The notes beneath the pieces are model-generated. The model was not told where the DNA came from, searched no databases, and saw nothing but the letters and a program-made list of their open reading frames with translations. Shown in pieces: positions 7,558 through 15,461 of a stretch of 35,314 nt of DNA (its first letter is position 1; every line of letters begins with the position of its first letter). The stretch is from the IMG/VR virus record IMGVR_UViG_3300017739_000040, positions 1 to 35,314 of that record. One strand, given 5' to 3'. This DNA comes from a virus. A program made the translations under genes and the position numbers.

Positions 7558-8022
7558 CTAATTGTCAGCTACCCCTTTGGGTCCACCAAAGGACACAGAG
7601 GAGCTACGTTGCGGTTTAAGCTTTGGCATAGAGGCGTTTGATTCTCTCATCCAGTCTCTATCCACAGCTTCCATTTGATTGTTTGTAACATTCTGATAAT
7701 GAGAGTTACGTTGATCCGCGATTTCTTCTGGCATTCTGGCTAGAACCAGACCACCAACACCAATCACGCCAGCGTTCTTTCCCTCATCAATGACGGGGGC
7801 ATCAAAGTCAGGGTAGTCTTCTGCCCTAACAAGTTCCCAACCTTCACGGCGGCGCTTATGCACGTTGTTGCGGTCATCATATTCCATGACTGACTCACGA
7901 ATCCAACGATGCTTATAACCAACAGGTGCTTCTGGAGCCTCAAGGGTTGAAGCTGGACGCCAATCTGCTACTCTCGCTTGATTTTCACGGGTTTGCGAAT
8001 CCCGGCTTGCACGATCAGACAT
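7558..8022 (-). CDS. Unknown head-operon protein
   Basis: 154 residues, charged and with little secondary-structure bias. It contains GYKHRWIRESVMEYDDRNNVHKRRREGWE and later a polar region ending PQRSSSVSFGGPKGVADN. The KHRW...W pattern is frequent in phage proteins between scaffold and coat. No enzymatic motif. The start overlaps the scaffold stop by one base (TAATG). It may be a capsid assembly accessory; the function is unknown. Confidence 0.55.
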   Translation of the reverse strand: MSDRASRDSQTRENQARVADWRPASTLEAPEAPVGYKHRWIRESVMEYDDRNNVHKRRREGWELVRAEDYPDFDAPVIDEGKNAGVIGVGGLVLARMPEEIADQRNSHYQNVTNNQMEAVDRDWMRESNASMPKLKPQRSSSVSFGGPKGVADN

Positions 8023-8957
8023 TACGCTTCCTTCCTTTCCAGTTTAGCGACCTCTTGAGCATACCGTTCCAGAGGAATTTTCATTTTCTTGGCAAAAGCC
8101 ACTTGACCCGGCGTTAATTCCACCGTCTTTTTCCGCCCACTTTTGGTAGCTGACCGTCCGCTGGACGCAGGAGTAACGGCTTGGGCGTTTTGCCGCTTCC
8201 CCTGAAACTTGTGCGGAAACTCTTGACGCATACGCTTGTCAATTTCCGCATAATATTCATCTGTTGTTGGGTCAAAACCTTCACCAGCAACAAGTTGCTC
8301 GTGGATGGCTTGTGCGCCACGGGTCATAACAATATCGCCGTTGTTGCCAAACCAAGGGTTTTTTCCCATCCAATTTACAAGCTTTTGATCGTACTCAGGC
8401 TGCCGTTGCGGTTGCTGAACCTGCTGTGGCTGCGGTTGCTCTGCTTCAACCGACTCAGAGCGAGCCTTCTGAATGCGTAACCGCTCCTCTTCGATGGCAA
8501 GCTTTGCAATAACCTTTTGAGCCTCTGCAACTTTACCCATGTCGCCAGCATCGTATGCTTCCTGCAACATGCGTTGAGCCGCTTGACCTTGGCTTTCAAT
8601 TCTTGACCCATACTCACTGATGTAGCCTTTATCCAGATCGGAGAGCTTTTTCTTCATCTCCTCGTTCTGTTGCTGCACCTGTTGAGCATAGGCGTAAGCA
8701 GCCTCGGCTTCCTCGATGGCCTGCTTACGCTTTGCTGTTAACTGATTAATGCGCTTTTGAACATTGTCACTATAGTTTTCTAGCTCATCTTCGTCAGCGC
8801 TGTTTTCAGAATCACGAACAATTGTTCGGTTTTCTTCTTTTTCGGAAGATGCGGAAAGGTCTTCAGGCGATGCAACATTGTTGTCATCGTCAAAATCAAA
8901 AGACACAGTTTCCTGCTGATCTTCTGCCATTGCTTCTTGATTTTCGTTCATGCTCAT
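8022..8957 (-). CDS. Capsid scaffolding-like protein
   Basis: 311 residues from the ATG at 8957, chosen because GGGAGA lies just before it; a second ATG at 8951 is equally possible. The N-terminal 70 residues are very acidic. A long coiled coil follows (QKRINQLTAKRKQ through KLAIEEERLRIQK), then a Gln/Pro-rich linker and a basic C-terminus with GRKKTVELTPGQVAFAKK. An acidic start, coiled-coil middle and basic tail before the coat gene is the usual make-up of phage scaffolding proteins. The basic end would bind coat protein. Confidence 0.7.
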   Translation of the reverse strand: MSMNENQEAMAEDQQETVSFDFDDDNNVASPEDLSASSEKEENRTIVRDSENSADEDELENYSDNVQKRINQLTAKRKQAIEEAEAAYAYAQQVQQQNEEMKKKLSDLDKGYISEYGSRIESQGQAAQRMLQEAYDAGDMGKVAEAQKVIAKLAIEEERLRIQKARSESVEAEQPQPQQVQQPQRQPEYDQKLVNWMGKNPWFGNNGDIVMTRGAQAIHEQLVAGEGFDPTTDEYYAEIDKRMRQEFPHKFQGKRQNAQAVTPASSGRSATKSGRKKTVELTPGQVAFAKKMKIPLERYAQEVAKLERKEA

Positions 8958-8967
8958 GTCTCCCACA

Positions 8968-9447
8968 CTATACATATGAAATATCTGCTGGGTCAAGTAT
9001 TGTTGCTATAATATTGTCGTCATTGATAAGTCTTACCTCTAAACCATCAACTTTGAACCTATTACCTGCGTATCTTCCCATTAACACCCATGATTTCTCA
9101 TGGCACCACGCTCCTGAAGGAAACTTGTTAGCATCCATATATGCGTCAGGGCCGACTTTAACTACATAAGCGGCAACAGTTGCAAAGCTCTCACGCTCAC
9201 GAACTGAATCAGGAATAATGATTCCTCCAGCCGACTTCTGTTTCATGTAATAAGGAATAACAAGCAAGCGATAACCAACAGGTTGCGGCAATCGCTCAAT
9301 AGCAGAAAGATCCATCTGTGATGGGTCTTCGGTGTTTTTTTGATTTGAGTCTTCGGGTTGATTAAAACCTTTTTTGATAGCCGCTGGTACTTCGCTGACT
9401 TCAGGTTTCTTAGCCATCCTCTCAGGGACGAATAGTTTTTTAGCCAT
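8968..9447 (-). CDS. GroES-like co-chaperonin
   Basis: 159 residues. After a variable N-terminus of about 55 residues, the protein has the Cpn10 pattern: LPQPVGYRLLVIPYYMK, KSAGGIIIPDSVRERE (mobile-loop region), then AAYVVKVGPDAY and VLMGRYAGNRFKVDG, ending DDNIIATILD. Cellular GroES is about 95 residues, so this one has an added N-terminal arm. It stands directly before the scaffold gene, as expected if it serves coat folding like T4 gp31. Partnering with host GroEL is inferred. Confidence 0.85.
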   Translation of the reverse strand: MAKKLFVPERMAKKPEVSEVPAAIKKGFNQPEDSNQKNTEDPSQMDLSAIERLPQPVGYRLLVIPYYMKQKSAGGIIIPDSVRERESFATVAAYVVKVGPDAYMDANKFPSGAWCHEKSWVLMGRYAGNRFKVDGLEVRLINDDNIIATILDPADISYV

Positions 9448-9637
9448 TCTCTAGCTCTACGCCTTTCATCGCGGATTTGATCAAATCTTCAGAGTAGGTC
9501 ATTCCGCGTATCTGCCCCACTATGAACCGATAGTCGTCCATGCCGCCTATCGAACCATCCGCCAAACGCTGCGTTAAATCAGCCTTATGTTGGCGTATGT
9601 CCTTCAAAAGATACTCAGCTAATTGTAGTCCATCCAT
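9440..9637 (-). CDS. Small helical protein, unknown
   Basis: 65 residues (MDGLQLAEYLLKDIRQHKAD, then RLADGSIGGMDDYRFIVGQIRG). Predicted helical, no cysteine, no membrane segment. Similar short proteins occur between holin-like genes and head genes in marine podoviruses, but I cannot give a function. It overlaps the co-chaperonin gene by 8 bases and the holin-like gene by one base. Confidence 0.6.
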   Translation of the reverse strand: MDGLQLAEYLLKDIRQHKADLTQRLADGSIGGMDDYRFIVGQIRGMTYSEDLIKSAMKGVELENG

Positions 9638-10032
9638 TACTTTGTCAAGCCCTTAACTTTTTCTACAGTCCTAAGACCGCCTAAACCAAGCATTCCCAAC
9701 AAGACAGTCATTAAGCTGTCCATGTCAAATGCAGGCAACCGTGGCGCTTCCATGCCAGCGTATGCAAAACCAAATATAATCATAGGCGCTAATACAAAGT
9801 GCCATATCATGGCAAACGCCAAACCCCAGCCGAGAAAAGGACGCCAGCCTGCCACAAATATGCTTCTGTGCTGAGCCTCGGCCTTATTGATTTCGATTTG
9901 CCCCATGTTGGCTTCGTGCATCTGTTTTTCCGCCATAGTGGCGATTTCATGAGCCAACTTGTTCTTTTGGTCTTTGTCTTCAATAAACTTGTCTAGTATC
10001 CCAGTGACTGGGCCAATCAGAGCCTGTATCAT
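9637..10032 (-). CDS. Holin-like membrane protein (GTA_holin_3TM type)
   Basis: 131 residues. An amphipathic N-terminal helix is followed by AEAQHRSIFVAGWRPFLGWG, then a hydrophobic segment (LAFAMIWHFVLAPMIIFGFAY) and a third near MTVLLGMLGLGG. The RSIFVAGWRPFLGW motif is typical of the 3-TM holins first described for gene transfer agents (PF11351). It would form the membrane lesion for lysis. It is tightly packed with neighbours on both sides. No endolysin was identified nearby. Confidence 0.75.
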   Translation of the reverse strand: MIQALIGPVTGILDKFIEDKDQKNKLAHEIATMAEKQMHEANMGQIEINKAEAQHRSIFVAGWRPFLGWGLAFAMIWHFVLAPMIIFGFAYAGMEAPRLPAFDMDSLMTVLLGMLGLGGLRTVEKVKGLTK

Positions 10033-10334
10033 TGTTTATTTTCCAACAGCAGTTTAAGCCTAGCTATTTCTAATTCTAACTCATGCACCCTTCTCACTGT
10101 ATCCTGCACAGTTTTTGGCGGCTGAAAGTTATCAATCCAATCATCGTTCTCTTCAACCTCCTGCATAGTCAGTTCAAGATTATGTTCCAAAAAACTAATA
10201 CGCTCAGTTAGCCCAAAGTACGCCCAAGTAGCAATGCTTGCGGCAGCTATCATCGATATGAGATTACGCAAAGGTATTGTAATCTCGGTGCCGTCATTCA
10301 TTCTGGCAGCTACTTCTCTTTCAACCTTTGTCAT
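10029..10334 (-). CDS. Membrane-anchored coiled-coil protein
   Basis: 101 residues from the ATG at 10334; GTG starts further upstream are possible and no strong RBS decides. One membrane segment (NLISMIAAASIATWAYFGL) at residues about 24-42 is followed by a long coiled coil (ERISFLEHNLELTMQEVEEN and RRVHELELEIARLKLLLENK). It overlaps the holin gene by 4 bases. The layout and position suggest a lysis accessory such as an i-spanin-like protein, but no o-spanin lipobox is seen beside it. Confidence 0.55.
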   Translation of the reverse strand: MTKVEREVAARMNDGTEITIPLRNLISMIAAASIATWAYFGLTERISFLEHNLELTMQEVEENDDWIDNFQPPKTVQDTVRRVHELELEIARLKLLLENKQ

Positions 10335-10425
10335 CACATACACAAATCTTCGTACTTGGTTGTATGCTGACGATGCTGTGACACATCAACAGAACAATTC
10401 ACCCACAAACTTTTTAGCCATTTTA

Positions 10426-10629
10426 TCATAACTGTGTCCCTTTTAACGGTACGCAACGAAATTTTCGGGGCATAATGCGGCCCTCATGTATTGTTGCTAT
10501 GTCATTGCCCATCTTATAAGCCCGTTTCGTACATCTTTCCATACTTTCATATGGGCCTCTTGTGTCGTGATACTCCCAACAATCTGTTGGAAAAGCAACA
10601 CTACAAGCTAAAACAATAACCTTAAACAT
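10426..10629 (-). CDS. Small cysteine-containing protein, possibly secreted
   Basis: 67 residues from the ATG at 10629, which overlaps the previous stop (TAATG); this is preferred over a longer start 10 codons upstream. MFKVIVLACSVAFPTDC could be a weak signal sequence. EYHDTRGPYESMERCTKRAY and the ending KFRCVPLKGTQL recur in short marine phage proteins. Function unknown. It lies in the lysis-like cluster. Confidence 0.55.
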   Translation of the reverse strand: MFKVIVLACSVAFPTDCWEYHDTRGPYESMERCTKRAYKMGNDIATIHEGRIMPRKFRCVPLKGTQL

Positions 10630-10802
10630 TATTTTTGTCGTGCTTGTACACAAACACACTCATTAGGGTCATCATTGTCAAATCCATGCAACGTACTGGC
10701 AACATGACACTTAGAAATAGTTTCATGTTGCGACCTTGTTTCAATCAAAATATCAGTTGGTGAATTTACAAAGAAACACACCATTACCCACACTGTTTTC
10801 AT
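10629..10802 (-). CDS. Small protein of 57 residues, unknown
   Basis: Starts at an ATG at 10802 that overlaps the upstream stop (ATGA), with AAGGA before it, and ends in TAATG shared with the next gene. Both overlaps argue strongly that it is translated. The product begins MKTVWVMVCFFVNS and ends NECVCVQARQK. It has a short hydrophobic N-terminus and four cysteines. No family recognised. Confidence 0.6.
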   Translation of the reverse strand: MKTVWVMVCFFVNSPTDILIETRSQHETISKCHVASTLHGFDNDDPNECVCVQARQK

Positions 10803-11017
10803 TTTTCCTTCGCAAGGGCTGGCTTATGCTCATGCCCCATCCATATACCAAAAACACCTGTCATAACGCCCATCACGACAGAAACGAAAGCACTCTGACT
10901 CGCTGTAGGATCTGGCAATTCCATAAACCACTCAGCGCACCGCCACGACATGGCTGTACTCATCAGCATCATAAATCTTGGTAATATTTTCCACTCAAGG
11001 AACTTATCAACCGTCAC
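10799..11017 (-). CDS. Small membrane protein, holin-like
   Basis: 72 residues. MTVDKFLEWKILPRFMMLMS is followed by a Trp-containing segment and a clear membrane helix, FVSVVMGVMTGVFGIWMGHE. I recall similar proteins in marine phages near lysis genes. It could be a second holin or antiholin next to the 3-TM holin-like gene. The call rests on hydrophobicity and neighbourhood only. Confidence 0.5.
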   Translation of the reverse strand: MTVDKFLEWKILPRFMMLMSTAMSWRCAEWFMELPDPTASQSAFVSVVMGVMTGVFGIWMGHEHKPALAKEK

Positions 11018-11056
11018 TTACCAAGATCCCTTTCAATGATTTTGTCCAACCAATCC

Positions 11057-11272
11057 TCAACGTATTTTAAAAGGCTTGTTACGCATGACAGCGCCCATGC
11101 CACGGGCAACAAGGCCACCCTTAGACATTTTGAACCCATATTGACCAGTTTTGTGATCATAAGTGTATCCTTTCTTTCCTGCTTTAATAGCTTCTTTCAA
11201 AGCCTCTAGCTGCTCATCTTCAAGGCCAGCAAGAACGTCTTTTAGAGGCGGTGTATCTTTTTTCCCACTCAT
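11057..11272 (-). CDS. Small protein with GGxV and RGMG...KIR C-terminal motif
   Basis: 71 residues from the ATG at 11272, which overlaps the upstream stop as TGATG. The N-terminal half is an acidic helix (LAGLEDEQLEALKEAIKAGK). The C-terminus, MSKGGLVARGMGAVMRNKPF plus KIR, closely parallels the end of the 181-residue product of 15461-16006 (GGEVRGMGRAYQGKPRGCKI then R). Function unknown; the shared tail suggests a common binding partner. Confidence 0.6.
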   Translation of the reverse strand: MSGKKDTPPLKDVLAGLEDEQLEALKEAIKAGKKGYTYDHKTGQYGFKMSKGGLVARGMGAVMRNKPFKIR

Positions 11273-11520
11273 CAAAACACTCCTTGGAACCTTTGCGGCC
11301 TAGCAATAGGCGAAAACGACTTAATTACGCCGCCTTCAGCCTTTTTTCGCGGCTTTCTTTTTTTTGAAGACGCTTTTTTTTTCAACGGGCTTTTTTTCTT
11401 GGACTTCTTGGCTGACGACAGGGCTATCGCTAAAGCTTGTCTCTGCGGGTACCCTTCTGATCTCAGCTTCGATATGTTTTGGCTTATCGTTGACTGGCTG
11501 GTTCCTTTTTTCAATGGCAT
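11272..11520 (-). CDS. Small basic phage protein, nested in another frame with 11336-11587
   Basis: 82 residues. The start [20 protein letters not shown] and [19 protein letters not shown] match a short protein type common beside portal genes of marine phages. A Lys-rich centre is followed by AEGGVIKSF, another example of the GG-x-V/I motif. The first 185 bases are also read in a second frame by the adjacent small gene. Three long A runs lie in the doubly coded part. Confidence 0.65.
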   Translation of the reverse strand: MPLKKGTSQSTISQNISKLRSEGYPQRQALAIALSSAKKSKKKSPLKKKASSKKRKPRKKAEGGVIKSFSPIARPQRFQGVF

Positions 11521-11587
11521 TTCTACGCTCCACCTTTTTGGCCTTTTCGACTTCAGCCACTTTTCTGTTTATTGAACTGGCGCTCAT
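11336..11587 (-). CDS. Overlapping small basic protein
   Basis: 83 residues. The start codon overlaps the portal stop (ATGA), a typical coupled start. Helical N-terminus ([20 protein letters not shown]) and a Lys-rich C-terminus. From 11336 to 11520 the same DNA encodes the 82-residue protein in another frame. I recognise the 82-residue protein as a family member but not this one. It could be real, or the upstream half of a frameshift pair. Confidence 0.45.
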   Translation of the reverse strand: MSASSINRKVAEVEKAKKVERRNAIEKRNQPVNDKPKHIEAEIRRVPAETSFSDSPVVSQEVQEKKPVEKKSVFKKKKAAKKG

Positions 11588-14022
11588 TGCATTTTACTCC
11601 GTAAGTTTGCCGCAGCGATATCACGCTGGGTCTGAATGCGCTCTTCAGCTACACGAACCTTCTCTTGGTTTGCTTCCTCGCTGAGATCAATGCGCTGTTG
11701 ATTGACAAGAACATCGTTGCGCTCTTTTTCGCGCTCCAATTGTTGCTTTTCTTCAAACTGCCGCGCACGTTCCTGTATTTCTGCGCCGCGTAAGGAAAGC
11801 TCCTGCTGCCTGATTGCTACCAACGGATCAGTTGTATCAGCAGGAGCAACTGCTTGTGCATATTGTTCAGTAAGCTCACCAGCCAGCTCTGCGGCTCGGT
11901 TTTCAATCTCCATCTGAACTTGTTGCATCATCTGTGGATTTTGTTGCGCCATCATCTGCGCCTCTGGAGCCATTTGCTCCATAACCTCTTGCTGTGCCTG
12001 CATTTCAGCCATCATTCCAATATGTTCTGAAATATGACCTTGCAGTGTCATAACAATATTAGCGTTTGCCTGTGCGACTGGCGTAGAAAGCATCGCCAAA
12101 TGAGCCTCAATATGCGCCTGATGGTTCTGTTGCGGAAACGCTTGCAGTCTTTGGTTACGCAAAGCCTCTTGATTTTCCTTCGCAGGGTTCATCGGCTGTG
12201 GCTCTGGCGGAGCAGGCAGGATCGTGTCAATGTTAGTAACGCCAAGCGCCTCATACATCTTGCGATATGCTGAATACAAACCTTTCGGGCCGCCATGAAT
12301 CTCTGGATTGGACTGAACAAGCTGCAACTGTGTCTGTGCCAAAGCAATTCGCTGTGACATAGAAAAGATGTTGGGATCAGATACAGGTAGAACGTCAATT
12401 CTTTCGTCAAAATCCATCTGCTTTATCTCAGGCGGTGCGCCCGGTACAGCATATGGGTATGCAGGAGCCATGAATCTGGCGAACACGTTAGCAAGAAGCT
12501 TAAATTCCTGCTTTTGTGAGTAATGTAAGCGCTTATGAATAGCGCTCATCACTTTTGTGCCGCGCTCCATAATCGCCATTGTAGTGCCTACAGGCGTCTC
12601 TCCGCCCATCTCACCTACCTTCATGTCCGCCATAGACGCAAAGCGGCGTCCCGCGTCCACAAGCGACCCTAAAAGGCTATACAGAGTCGCTGAAGGCTCT
12701 TTAAACGGCAGTGTCATAATTGACTGACGAATATCCATGCCAGCTGCATCAATATCGCGGAACTCACCGGGCTGTAGTGGCTCATCTTCGTCACGAATAC
12801 GAGCGCCACGCGCCTTAAATCCAGCAGGAAGGTTAGACAGCGTACCAGCATCAATTAACTGACGCATAATGCTGGTAGATGCCTGTGACAACCCACCAAT
12901 CATGTGCGTCAAACCAAAGCCGTAGAAGCCAAGCCCAGGTAAAAACTTGTAATGCACAAAATATGCTTTGCGGCGCATCAGAAGGTCTTGCTCATCATAG
13001 TTGCGACGCACAGACAAGATCTCGCCTGTGGACTCCATGATGGTCACAACATATGGTAGTTTCAGGCCACTCGGCTCACCCTCGGTGTCCATATCTTCAA
13101 AGCCCGGAATGTCCAGAGAAGTGTGAACTTCGTACAGAGTCACTTCCTCAGAACCAGAGCCAGACAATTGTACGCCTTGCGCCTTGTCAATTGATTCCTG
13201 AACTTCACTGTAGTCTTCTGCATCATAACCAGAAGGAAGATCTGTGCTTTTATAAAAGCCAGCAAGCTGAAGCTTTAAAACTTCGTTTTTGTCCATGCGG
13301 ATTACATGAGTAATACGCGGTGATGTTAAAAGATCAGTCGCGCTGTACGGCACAACTAAGTCTTCTGCATGCACAAACTTACTAACTGCGCGTTGCAACA
13401 AAGGATCAAAGTAAATCTTTTTAAAGGTTGAACCAATGATCGGTAAATAAAACAGCATCTGATCCGTTTCTGGATCATACTCTTCCATTTCGTAGGTGAT
13501 CATGTAATTCATGTAGTCTTTTACGCGCTGTGCCTGCTGTGATGTTTCAGGCGTATCAGCGCCAACTACCTGTGTGCGAACAGGGCCGCCAGCAGGAAGC
13601 ATTTCACGATAAGCCTGCGCTTGGAACTGTGTAACAGACTCAGCAAGCAGTGGATGCACAACGCCAGACGCGCCTTCAAACGGCTGACTGCGCTCCTCAT
13701 AGTTCATGCCTAGAAGATCAATGCCGCGCTTGTATGTGTCTTCCCAATCTTGGCGTGACGACATGTCATCTTCAATCTCTCCCACAAGATCAGATGAAAT
13801 TACAGAAAGATCAGAGTCATCAATAAATTCTGCAAGGTTAGCGTCAAATGGCACATCCTGTGCCATCATCGTCTCTTCTGCCATCAACTCACCAACGATG
13901 GCTGAACCGTCTTCCATCTCAGCAATGCCGGGCTGTGCAGGAAAATCAACTACATCAATTTCTGCTTGTTCCTGCGGTGTCATAGCGTCTCCGCCTGCAC
14001 CTATTCCTTTTTCAACAGCCAT
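11584..14022 (-). CDS. Portal protein (P22-type, large)
   Basis: 812 residues. An acidic N-terminus is followed by DDMSSRQDWEDTYKRGIDLL, EGASGVVHPLLAESVTQF and PAGGPVRTQVVG, then VKDYMNYMITYEMEEYDPET and IGSTFKKIYFDPL, the order seen in P22-like portal proteins. The C-terminal 200 residues are Gln/Glu-rich and coiled-coil (about 640-812), fitting a barrel extension. It forms the dodecameric DNA gate on the procapsid. It lies between the 303-residue protein and the small GGxV proteins, downstream of terminase. Confidence 0.88.
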   Translation of the reverse strand: MAVEKGIGAGGDAMTPQEQAEIDVVDFPAQPGIAEMEDGSAIVGELMAEETMMAQDVPFDANLAEFIDDSDLSVISSDLVGEIEDDMSSRQDWEDTYKRGIDLLGMNYEERSQPFEGASGVVHPLLAESVTQFQAQAYREMLPAGGPVRTQVVGADTPETSQQAQRVKDYMNYMITYEMEEYDPETDQMLFYLPIIGSTFKKIYFDPLLQRAVSKFVHAEDLVVPYSATDLLTSPRITHVIRMDKNEVLKLQLAGFYKSTDLPSGYDAEDYSEVQESIDKAQGVQLSGSGSEEVTLYEVHTSLDIPGFEDMDTEGEPSGLKLPYVVTIMESTGEILSVRRNYDEQDLLMRRKAYFVHYKFLPGLGFYGFGLTHMIGGLSQASTSIMRQLIDAGTLSNLPAGFKARGARIRDEDEPLQPGEFRDIDAAGMDIRQSIMTLPFKEPSATLYSLLGSLVDAGRRFASMADMKVGEMGGETPVGTTMAIMERGTKVMSAIHKRLHYSQKQEFKLLANVFARFMAPAYPYAVPGAPPEIKQMDFDERIDVLPVSDPNIFSMSQRIALAQTQLQLVQSNPEIHGGPKGLYSAYRKMYEALGVTNIDTILPAPPEPQPMNPAKENQEALRNQRLQAFPQQNHQAHIEAHLAMLSTPVAQANANIVMTLQGHISEHIGMMAEMQAQQEVMEQMAPEAQMMAQQNPQMMQQVQMEIENRAAELAGELTEQYAQAVAPADTTDPLVAIRQQELSLRGAEIQERARQFEEKQQLEREKERNDVLVNQQRIDLSEEANQEKVRVAEERIQTQRDIAAANLRSKMQ

Positions 14023-14024
14023 CT

Positions 14025-14936
14025 TTAATCCTTTCCGCCTTCAATAACAGTAAGCGCTGGCTTCTGCGGCGTTGGTTGCGGTATGCCCATGCCACTAATT
14101 TCGTTCTGCATCCGCGTAGCGTCTTCAATGTTAACTGTACGCATTGGATTGTTAACATTTCTGGCTTTAGCCAGTTCAGTTTCTAATGCGGCCTTGTTTG
14201 CCGCTGCTTTCTCACGGCGGTTTAATTCTCTTTTTACACCAAAATCATAGTCATCATCAAGGCGAGCAAATATTTTGTCCTGTATCGGGCGGTCAATAAC
14301 AACATTAAAATCATCCTGAGTCATCTTAACAGCATCAGCTATAGATTCCCCACGGTTTTTGCCAGCACCTCTTGCCAATGCAAAGTTGTTACTAAACACA
14401 TCACCAAATTCATCAGCAGTAATAGCTATGTCATCAACAGACTGAATGGACAGCGTTTCGTCGAGATCCATATATGCGTCTTTCAAGGCATCATCAATCG
14501 CTTCAAGCTCCAGATCCTCATCAAGCTTCTGCTTAGCGACTGGAGACTTGACCTTATCTTTCTGTGCTTCAATAACAAGAGCCTTGTTTGATTTGCCACG
14601 CGGCCTTGGAGCGATTGTTGGCGCTAACGTAGATGCGGCGATTCCAAGGCCGTAAACATCTCTTTTGAGCCTGTCAGCCATGCCCTCGCCCATGCCAAGA
14701 CCCTGCGCCAGTTTACCTGCGCCTGACGCAACGCCGCGTAAAACCGTATCACCAACACGGCCTATAAGATCAATTGCATCAACAGGAGCGCTTACAATAG
14801 CACGATTAACAGCGCCTAGAGTTTCACTACCCATAGGGTCTGTAAACATGCTGGTATTGTTAGCAAGATCCTTGAACATCTGGCTGCTCATGGTCGGAGC
14901 TTTAAAAGCTCCCATAATCCCTTGATCGTCAGCCAT
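14025..14936 (-). CDS. Unknown protein between terminase and portal (possible internal virion protein)
   Basis: 303 residues. The N-terminal 100 residues are Ala/Gly-rich and moderately hydrophobic (GRVGDTVLRGVASGAGKLAQ). A highly charged middle (QKLDEDLELEAIDDALKDAY) and a basic helical part near residue 240 follow. No known domain recognised. The Ala/Gly-rich beginning resembles ejected internal virion proteins, but that is weak. It begins 18 bases after an unusual structured gap. Confidence 0.5.
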   Translation of the reverse strand: MADDQGIMGAFKAPTMSSQMFKDLANNTSMFTDPMGSETLGAVNRAIVSAPVDAIDLIGRVGDTVLRGVASGAGKLAQGLGMGEGMADRLKRDVYGLGIAASTLAPTIAPRPRGKSNKALVIEAQKDKVKSPVAKQKLDEDLELEAIDDALKDAYMDLDETLSIQSVDDIAITADEFGDVFSNNFALARGAGKNRGESIADAVKMTQDDFNVVIDRPIQDKIFARLDDDYDFGVKRELNRREKAAANKAALETELAKARNVNNPMRTVNIEDATRMQNEISGMGIPQPTPQKPALTVIEGGKD

Positions 14937-14953
14937 CTAATAACCCCTTGGGT

Positions 14954-15042
14954 GAAGCTGGGCGCGGCGCATCAGTGCCAGTGTGGGAAGCATGCACGGT
15001 GCGATACGGTAGAAGGGCAGACCGTAACCAGCGCCCAGCTTC
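14954..15042 (-). ncRNA. Structured RNA candidate between genes
   Basis: A perfect 12-bp inverted repeat (14954-14965 with 15031-15042) encloses 65 bases. Inside is a further perfect 6-bp stem (15005-15010 with 15021-15026) and a possible 4-bp stem (14975-14978 with 14994-14997), giving a branched fold. It fills most of the 117-base gap before the 303-residue gene. No T run follows on the minus strand, so it is not an ordinary terminator. It might be a leader element, an mRNA processing site or a packaging RNA. Confidence 0.5.
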
Positions 15043-15053
15043 TCTTTCTAACA

Positions 15054-15461
15054 TTACAGGATGTCCCTCTGGTTCCCATCGTCATCAGGATTCATCTCTG
15101 AATCCATGCCATCAATGACAGGAACGCCAAGATCCCACAAGTTACATACGTTTTCTTTGTCACAGGCAAAATTCAACTCAGAGCAGTAACCCATGCCCTC
15201 GTTGTAACCAATGCCTGCAACCATGCAAGAAATCATCTTGGATCGAATGTCAAAATACTCACAAGTACCACAGCGGGCATTTTTATTTTCCCACGTCTCT
15301 GTCGACGGACCGTAAGCGTAGTTTTCCATAGCCGATTGACGATTGGCATCGTTCACCTTCGCATCTTCTGTTGCAACAGGACAGGCAAATTCCATCTCAG
15401 GCTCAAAGCCGTTGTCTGGAATCAGATCATCTACATTGATTTCGATCTTGATTGTTTTCAT
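15054..15461 (-). CDS. Cysteine-cluster protein, probably metal-binding
   Basis: 135 residues from the ATG at 15461, which overlaps the upstream stop as TAATG. After an acidic N-terminus it has a cysteine array: RCGTCEYFD, ISCMVAG, MGYCSELNFACDKENVCNLW. The spacing C-x2-C-x12-C-x13-C-x6-C-x5-C suggests zinc or an iron-sulfur cluster, reminiscent of small phage proteins near terminase genes. Function unknown. Strongly acidic ends. Confidence 0.6.
   Translation of the reverse strand: MKTIKIEINVDDLIPDNGFEPEMEFACPVATEDAKVNDANRQSAMENYAYGPSTETWENKNARCGTCEYFDIRSKMISCMVAGIGYNEGMGYCSELNFACDKENVCNLWDLGVPVIDGMDSEMNPDDDGNQRDIL

Noticed and set aside
14954-15042. Structured gap as a tRNA
   Set aside because: The closing stem is 12 bp and there is no anticodon arm, T-arm sequence or CCA-type end. 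No tRNA was found in the window.
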